64,000 nucleotides of DNA from Thiohalophilus thiocyanatoxydans (GTDB taxonomy: Bacteria > Pseudomonadota > Gammaproteobacteria > UBA6429 > Thiohalophilaceae): NCBI RefSeq assembly GCF_004366735.1, contig NZ_SOQX01000004.1, forward strand, positions 193,904 through 257,903, in the 5' to 3' direction. Below, one piece after another: positions 59,039 through 64,000 of the stretch. A program made the translations under genes and the position numbers. Position 1 is the first letter of the stretch; each line of letters begins with the position of its first letter. A model generated the notes under the pieces. It saw only the letters and a list, made by a program, of their open reading frames with translations, was not told the DNA's origin and did not search any database.

Positions 59039-60205
59039 ATGAATCTTCACGAATTTCAGGCCAAGCAACTGTTCGCCCGTTTTGGTATTCCGGTTCCCGA
59101 GGCCCGCGTCGCCGAGTCGGTCGCGACGGCCCGGGATGCCGCCCGTGAACTGGGCGGCAATCAGTGGATGGTCAAGGCCCAGGTGCATGCCGGCGGCCGG
59201 GGCAAGGCCGGCGGGGTGGTCAGGGCCGACTCGACGGCGGAACTGGAAGCCGCGGCCGATCGCCTGCTCGGTTCCAGGCTGGTGACCGGCCAGTCCGGTC
59301 CCGACGGACAACCGATCAACCAGGTCCTGATCGAAAGCCCGAGCGATATCGCCGCCGAGTATTATCTGGGCATGCTGGTGGATCGCGCTCTCTCGAAAGT
59401 GGTGTTCATGGCCTCCGCCGCCGGCGGCATGAACATCGAGGAGGTGGCCCGCGAGACGCCGGAGAAGATCCTGACCGTGCCGGTCCATCCGGCCGCCGGC
59501 CTGCAGGGCTATCAATGTCGCCAGCTGGCCTTCGGCCTGGGGCTGGAGAAACAGCTCAAGCCGTTAAGCGCGATCATGCAGGGCCTCTATCGCCTGTTCA
59601 TGGACAACGATCTGAGCCTGGTGGAGATCAACCCGCTGGTGCTGACCGCCGACGGCGAGCTGCTGGCGGTGGACGCCAAGATCAATCTCGATGACAGCGC
59701 CCTCTACCGGCATCCGGCGTTACAGGCCCTGCGCGATGCCAGTCAGGAAGATGAACGCGAAAACCGCGCGCACCAGCACGGCCTCAATTACGTCAGCCTC
59801 GACGGCAATATCGGTTGCATGGTCAACGGCGCCGGCCTGGCCATGGCGACCATGGATCTGATCCAGTTGCACGGCGGGGCGCCGGCCAACTTTCTCGACG
59901 TGGGCGGCGGCACCACCGCCGAGAAAGTCGCCGAGGCGTTCAAGCTGATCCTCTCCGACGGCAAGGTGGCCGCGATCCTGGTGAACATCTTCGGCGGCAT
60001 CGTGCGCTGCGATCTGATCGCCGAGGGGATCATTCAGGCAGTGAAAGAGACCGGGCTGACCCTGCCGGTGGTGGTGCGCCTGGAAGGCACCAACGTGGAT
60101 CAGGGCAAGGCGCTGTTGCAACAAAGCGGGCTGGAGATCATTGCGGCCGATGGACTGGGCGATGCCGCGACCCGGGTGGTCGAGGCTGCCGGAGGGCCGG
60201 GCTGA
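59039..60205 (+). CDS. sucC: Succinyl-CoA synthetase beta subunit
   Basis: The ADP-forming beta subunit of the TCA-cycle enzyme, 388 residues as in E. coli. An ATP-grasp part ([36 protein letters not shown]) is followed by the ligase part ([29 protein letters not shown]). The ATG at 59039 has no clear Shine-Dalgarno. The long open frame extending upstream to 57098 is antisense to pilS and is not coding. sucD overlaps by one base. Confidence 0.97.
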   Translation: MNLHEFQAKQLFARFGIPVPEARVAESVATARDAARELGGNQWMVKAQVHAGGRGKAGGVVRADSTAELEAAADRLLGSRLVTGQSGPDGQPINQVLIESPSDIAAEYYLGMLVDRALSKVVFMASAAGGMNIEEVARETPEKILTVPVHPAAGLQGYQCRQLAFGLGLEKQLKPLSAIMQGLYRLFMDNDLSLVEINPLVLTADGELLAVDAKINLDDSALYRHPALQALRDASQEDERENRAHQHGLNYVSLDGNIGCMVNGAGLAMATMDLIQLHGGAPANFLDVGGGTTAEKVAEAFKLILSDGKVAAILVNIFGGIVRCDLIAEGIIQAVKETGLTLPVVVRLEGTNVDQGKALLQQSGLEIIAADGLGDAATRVVEAAGGPG

Positions 60206-61077
60206 TGGCGATATTGATCGATAACGAGACCCGGGTGATCGTGCAGGGCTTCACCGGCAAGCAGGGCAGTTTCCATGCCGAACAGGCGATCGAGTATGGC
60301 ACGCAGATCGTCGGTGGCGTCACCCCTGGCAAGGGCGGCACCACCCATCTGGATCGCCCGGTGTTCGATACCGTCGCCGATGCGGTGCGTGAGACCGGTG
60401 CCAATGCCAGCATGATCTACGTGCCGGCGGCCTTTGCCGCCGATGCCATCCTGGAGGCCGCCGATGCCGGTATCGAAGTGATCGCCTGTATTACCGAGGG
60501 TATCCCGGTGCTGGACATGCTGCGCGTCAAAGCCGCGTTGAAGGAGAGCGACAGCTATCTGATCGGTCCCAACTGCCCCGGCATTATCACGCCGGGCCAG
60601 TGCAAGATCGGCATCATGCCCGGCGCCATTCACCGGCCGGGCGGGATCGGTATTATCTCGCGCTCCGGCACGCTCACCTATGAAGCGGTCTATCAGACGA
60701 CCCGGAACGGCCTGGGCCAGAGCACCTGCATCGGTATCGGCGGCGATCCCGTCCACGGGCTCAGTTTCGTCGACTGCCTGTCGCTGTTCGAAAACGATCC
60801 CGACACCCGCGGCATGATCCTGGTGGGCGAGATCGGCGGCGGCGAGGAAGAAGAGGCGGCCGGGTTCATTCGCCACCATGTCAGCAAGCCGGTGGTGGCC
60901 TACATCGCCGGCGTCACCGCCCCGCCGGGTAAACGCATGGGCCATGCCGGGGCGATCGTCGCCGGCGGTAAGGGCACCGCCGAGGGCAAGTTCGCCGCCC
61001 TGCAGGCGGCCGGCGTCGCCGTCAGCCGCTCCCCGGCCGAGATGGGCCGGCTGATGCAGGAACAACTCGGTAGCTGA
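60205..61077 (+). CDS. sucD: Succinyl-CoA synthetase alpha subunit
   Basis: The CoA-binding alpha subunit, 290 residues from ATG 60205, with GGAGGG upstream. Motifs are [39 protein letters not shown] and [21 protein letters not shown], the last with the phosphorylated histidine. It is translationally coupled to sucC. Confidence 0.98.
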   Translation: MAILIDNETRVIVQGFTGKQGSFHAEQAIEYGTQIVGGVTPGKGGTTHLDRPVFDTVADAVRETGANASMIYVPAAFAADAILEAADAGIEVIACITEGIPVLDMLRVKAALKESDSYLIGPNCPGIITPGQCKIGIMPGAIHRPGGIGIISRSGTLTYEAVYQTTRNGLGQSTCIGIGGDPVHGLSFVDCLSLFENDPDTRGMILVGEIGGGEEEEAAGFIRHHVSKPVVAYIAGVTAPPGKRMGHAGAIVAGGKGTAEGKFAALQAAGVAVSRSPAEMGRLMQEQLGS

Positions 61078-61134
61078 TCTCCCTCTGCCATACAATGTAA
61101 TGATTCGCCCCGGCTGCCCGGTTTGGGATGCCGG

Positions 61135-61218
61135 CTGTAGGAGGCCAGCCCTCTGGCCGATTGGTTGGGATAGCGCGATTGTCGAGAGTGAATCGCCGAG
61201 GGGGCTCGGCTCCTGCAG
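61135..61218. repeat. REPIN-like doublet upstream of nadE
   Basis: A 27-bp unit at 61135-61161 beginning CTGTAGGAG and containing its own hairpin (GGCCAG/CTGGCC) is followed by an inverted related unit at 61192-61218 (read on the other strand CTGCAGGAG). Both end in GAT. Two inverted REP sequences with a short spacer define a REPIN. It occupies the sucD-nadE gap. Confidence 0.85.
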
Positions 61219-61277
61219 GGGCGCATGATTGTAACCGACATTATTTGCGAGAGTTAAACCGGGAGATTAACGAGAGC

Positions 61278-62939
61278 ATGTCGAAGCAGGAACTACGGAT
61301 CGCGATTGCCCAGATCAATCTGCTGGTCGGGGACATGGAAGGCAACGCCCGACGCATTATCGAGGCGCTGCAGGACGCGCGGGATAATCTGCAGGCCGAT
61401 ATGCTGATCACCCCCGAGCTGGCTCTCACCGGCTACCCCCCCGAGGATCTGCTGCTGCGCCCCGGCATGTACGAGCGTATCGACCATGCCCTGCTGCAGA
61501 TTCAGCAGCAGGTCACCGGGATCGATCTGCTGCTCGGTTATCCCGAGCAGACGCCCGAAGGAGTCTATAATTCGGCGGCGGTGATTCGCGAAGGGACGAT
61601 CATCGCTCATGCGCGCAAGGAGAACCTGCCCAACTATAGCGTCTTCGACGAGAAGCGCTACTTTATCCCCGATTATCACGCCTGTGTGGTGCCTGTTGGC
61701 GGGGCCAATGTGGGCATTACGATTTGCGAGGACATCTGGTTTCCCGACCCGCCGCAACGGCTCAGGGAGGCCGGCGCCGATCTGATCCTCAATATCAACG
61801 CCTCCCCGTACCACATTAATAAAGGTTACGAACGGGAACAGAGCGTGGCGGATCGTTGCCGGGAGACCGGCTTGCCGGTGGTCTACGCCAACCTGGTCGG
61901 CGGTCAGGACGAGCTGGTGTTCGACGGCGACTCGTTTGTCATGAATGGTGAGGGCACCGTGACCCAGCGCGTGCCGGCCTTTACTGAACAGCTGGAACGG
62001 GTGTGTTTTAACCAGACCGAATCGGGCTGGCAACCGGTGCAGGCCGAGGTGTTGCTGGCGCCGCTGTCGACCACCGCCAGTGTCTATCAGGCCCTGGTGC
62101 TGGGGGTGCGCGATTTTGTGCGCAAGAACGGTTTCAACGGCGGCGTCATCGGCCTCTCCGGCGGCATTGATTCGGCGCTGACCCTGAGCATCGCGGTGGA
62201 TGCGCTCGGGAGTGAGGAGATCGAGGCGGTGATGATGCCCTCGCGCTATACCGCCGACATGAGTGTCGAGGATGCCGCCGAACAGGCGCGGACCCTGGGC
62301 GTCAATTACCGGGTCATCGCCATCGAAAAACCGTTCACGGCCTTTCTGGAGGTTCTCGCCGACGAGTTCGCCGGTCTGGCGGCGGATACCACCGAGGAGA
62401 ACATTCAGGCCCGCTGCCGCGGTGTGTTGTTAATGGCGATCTCCAACAAGAAACGCAAGATGGTCCTGACCACCGGCAACAAGAGCGAGATGGCGGTGGG
62501 TTATGCCACCCTCTACGGTGACATGGCCGGCGGCTTTGCTGTGCTCAAGGATGTGCCCAAGACCCTGGTGTATGAACTGGCCAATTACCGCAACATCCTC
62601 TCCCCGGTGATCCCGCAACGGGTGATCGACCGCCCGCCCTCGGCGGAGCTGGCCCCGGATCAACAGGACACCGACAGCCTGCCGCCCTACGAGGTGCTGG
62701 ATGCGATTCTGGAAATGTACGTGGAAAAGGACATGGGGGTGGAGGATATCGTCTCCCACGGTTATGACCGGGAGATCGTGCAAAAGGTGATGCAAATGGT
62801 GACGCGTAACGAATACAAACGCCGTCAGGCGCCGCCGGGGATTCGTATTACCCAGCGCGCCTTCGGCAGCGATCGGCGTTATCCCATCACCTCGGGCTAC
62901 GCCCTGCCCGGGCAGGGACGAGGGACGAGGGGCGAGTGA
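61278..62939 (+). CDS. nadE: Glutamine-dependent NAD+ synthetase
   Basis: Amidates nicotinic acid adenine dinucleotide, 553 residues. The N-terminal CN-hydrolase glutaminase domain has its Glu in TPELALTGYPP, Lys in RKENLPNYSVFDEKRYF and Cys in ITICEDIWFPD. The C-terminal synthetase domain has SGGIDSALTLSIAVDALG and TTGNKSEMAVGYATLYGD. I chose ATG 61278; the frame is open to 61128, but that part covers the REPIN. The last seven residues (GRGTRGE) and the stop are encoded by a GACGAGG array. Confidence 0.96.
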   Translation: MSKQELRIAIAQINLLVGDMEGNARRIIEALQDARDNLQADMLITPELALTGYPPEDLLLRPGMYERIDHALLQIQQQVTGIDLLLGYPEQTPEGVYNSAAVIREGTIIAHARKENLPNYSVFDEKRYFIPDYHACVVPVGGANVGITICEDIWFPDPPQRLREAGADLILNINASPYHINKGYEREQSVADRCRETGLPVVYANLVGGQDELVFDGDSFVMNGEGTVTQRVPAFTEQLERVCFNQTESGWQPVQAEVLLAPLSTTASVYQALVLGVRDFVRKNGFNGGVIGLSGGIDSALTLSIAVDALGSEEIEAVMMPSRYTADMSVEDAAEQARTLGVNYRVIAIEKPFTAFLEVLADEFAGLAADTTEENIQARCRGVLLMAISNKKRKMVLTTGNKSEMAVGYATLYGDMAGGFAVLKDVPKTLVYELANYRNILSPVIPQRVIDRPPSAELAPDQQDTDSLPPYEVLDAILEMYVEKDMGVEDIVSHGYDREIVQKVMQMVTRNEYKRRQAPPGIRITQRAFGSDRRYPITSGYALPGQGRGTRGE

Positions 62940-62944
62940 CGAGG
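62917..62944. repeat. GACGAGG array, four 7-bp units, inside the nadE end
   Basis: Units begin at 62917, 62924, 62931 and 62938: GACGAGG, GACGAGG, GGCGAGT, GACGAGG. This is the same order as at 45370-45397. The nadE stop TGA (62937-62939) lies at the third/fourth unit junction. Confidence 0.92.
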
Positions 62945-62952
62945 AAAACCTT

Positions 62953-63097
62953 TTACCACGAAGGCGCGAAGACACGAAGTTCACTCAATCTGTGTAGAAG
63001 CTTGCAGGTCTGACAAGACCGGCGATATTCTCTTGTTGCGGGCCATCGCGAACGCGGCAAGAAATGTTTTCTTCGTGTCTTCGCGCCTTCGTGGTAA
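62953..63097. repeat. 145-bp element with perfect 27-bp inverted termini
   Basis: 62953-62979 is the exact reverse complement of 63071-63097, beginning TTACCACGAAGGCGCGAAG. The 91-bp interior has smaller hairpins (GGTCTGACAAGACC) and no coding frame. It has the shape of a non-autonomous mobile repeat between nadE and glnB. Confidence 0.88.
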
Positions 63098-63113
63098 GTT
63101 TTATTTGAGTACA

Positions 63114-63131
63114 GGGTGCATTCCATGCACC
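63114..63131. repeat. GGTGC hairpin, copy 2
   Basis: GGTGCA and TGCACC pair around TTCCA. Relative to copy 1 (45478-45495), the loop-closing pair changed from G-C to A-T on both sides. ATAA follows both copies. Confidence 0.75.
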
Positions 63132-63135
63132 ATAA

Positions 63136-63503
<368 letters not shown>

Positions 63504-63504
<1 letters not shown>

Positions 63505-63524
63505 GTCCTTCGTTCCGAAGGACC
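63504..63524 (+). terminator. Hairpin at the glnB stop codon
   Basis: GGTCCTTCG (63504-63512) pairs perfectly with CGAAGGACC (63516-63524) around TTC. Only a weak GTTTC follows, so termination is plausible but not certain. Confidence 0.5.
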
Positions 63525-63529
63525 AGTTT

Positions 63530-63571
63530 CTAGGGACTAGATTCTAGCTGCTAGAACCTAGCCTCTAGAAA
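63530..63571. repeat. CTAGNNN array, six 7-bp units, after glnB
   Basis: CTAG occurs at 63530, 63537, 63544, 63551, 63558 and 63565, exactly every 7 bases. Another CTAG at 63501 overlaps the glnB stop but is out of phase by one base. Confidence 0.95.
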
Positions 63572-63597
63572 CTGCTTTTGTTATGTCGTGGTTGGGG

Positions 63598-63999
63598 TAG
63601 TGAGTAGGCCGGACATAGCACTAGCGGTGTCCGGCACCTCGAGGCATACTCGATTCGGTTGCACGAAGGAAGTTATTAAACCCCTGCGTGTCTGTACCCA
63701 AACAACGGGCATAAACGTCTCTGCGGTGAATAGAAATTTGTTTTGCCGTGTTGTAGATCAGCCGCTGCTTCGGTTTGAGGTTGTGTCACGTAGGCTATCG
63801 CCAACGTGACCTACGCTACCAGGTTCTGGCAGCTGGAATCTAGTGAGTAGGCCGGACATAGCGCTAGCGGTGTCCGGCACCTCGAGGCATACTCGATTCG
63901 GTTGCACGAAGGAAGTTATTAAACCCCTGCGTGTCTGTACCCAAACAACGGGCATAAACGTCTCTGCGGTGAATAGAAATTTGTTTTGCCGTGTTGTAG
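63598..63999. repeat. Two 159-bp direct repeats, 243-bp period, running to the window edge
   Basis: 63598-63756 recurs at 63841-63999 with one mismatch (A to G in CATAGCRCTAGC). Each copy begins TAGTGAGTAGGCC, holds a CCGGACA/TGTCCGG hairpin, and ends with CTCTGCGGTGAA plus a GTTGTAG end. The 84-base spacer holds another dyad, GTCACGT...ACGTGAC, near 63783-63808. I see no credible gene in 63505-64000. More copies may lie beyond the edge. Confidence 0.93.
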
Positions 64000-64000
64000 T

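Noticed and set aside
63588..63955. Small frames on both strands in the terminal repeats
   Set aside because: They read through hairpins and duplicated DNA, lack Shine-Dalgarno sites and have no recognisable protein features.
63598..63999. CRISPR array at the right edge
   Set aside because: The repeats are 159 bp with an 84-bp spacer, far from CRISPR dimensions, and no cas genes are present. The 7-bp arrays have no spacers either.

Overview
The window is a contiguous piece of a gammaproteobacterial chromosome with moderately high GC. Several gene orders support this: algW/Nif3/petABC/sspAB; lpoA-yraN-diaA divergent from rsmI, followed by rnpB; a complete dcw cluster from mraZ to ftsZ and lpxC; and secA-argJ-mutT next to yacG-zapD-coaE-pilD-pilC-pilB-pilA. 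The bc1 complex, malate synthase G, succinyl-CoA synthetase and P-II protein fit a respiring, free-living bacterium. No marker fixes the genus. There are no tRNA or rRNA genes, CRISPR arrays, transposases or phage genes.

Layout. 1-8200: the edge of an organomercurial-lyase-like gene, a PAS/GGDEF/EAL membrane protein, malate synthase G, a small membrane protein, a DegS/AlgW-type protease and a Nif3-like protein. 8400-12300: petABC and sspAB. 12440-17980: an FAD-linked oxidase, diaA, yraN and lpoA on the minus strand, then rsmI and the RNase P RNA on the plus strand. 18130-35800: the dcw cluster, tightly overlapped, with a sigma-70 promoter and a three-repeat MraZ operator in front of mraZ. 35920-43806: lpxC, dciA (minus), an M23 peptidase, a CapA-like lipoprotein, secA and argJ. 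43900-51900: a Nudix/ThiE-like fusion, a small exported protein, and the minus-strand run pilA-pilB-pilC-pilD-coaE-zapD-yacG. 51977-58900: a second pilus-related block, also minus strand. It holds pilS, pilR, a very short pilin (PilA-N type), a separate secreted cysteine-rich protein (candidate PilA-C) and a three-gene ABC transporter set. 59039-64000: sucCD, nadE and glnB, then repeat-rich DNA.

The most unusual biology is the block at 51977-58900. A 58-residue pilin resembling the split PilA of Geobacter lies directly upstream of a gene for a secreted six-cysteine protein. A good sigma-54 promoter precedes the pilin, and pilR and pilS, encoding a sigma-54 activator and its sensor kinase, lie upstream. 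A 34-bp palindromic terminator separates the pair from ABC genes that recall pilGHI of Myxococcus. This block sits beside the ordinary gammaproteobacterial pilABCD locus, which carries its own full-length pilin.

The second unusual feature is a set of short intergenic arrays that differ in sequence but all keep a strict 7-bp period (12330-12409, 43819-43860, 45370-45397, 45501-45553, 56984-57011, 62917-62944, 63530-63571). Several of them touch or supply the stop codon of a gene. Also present are a REPIN-like doublet, two inverted-repeat elements, a pair of hairpins with a compensatory base change, and a 243-bp-period direct repeat running into the right edge.
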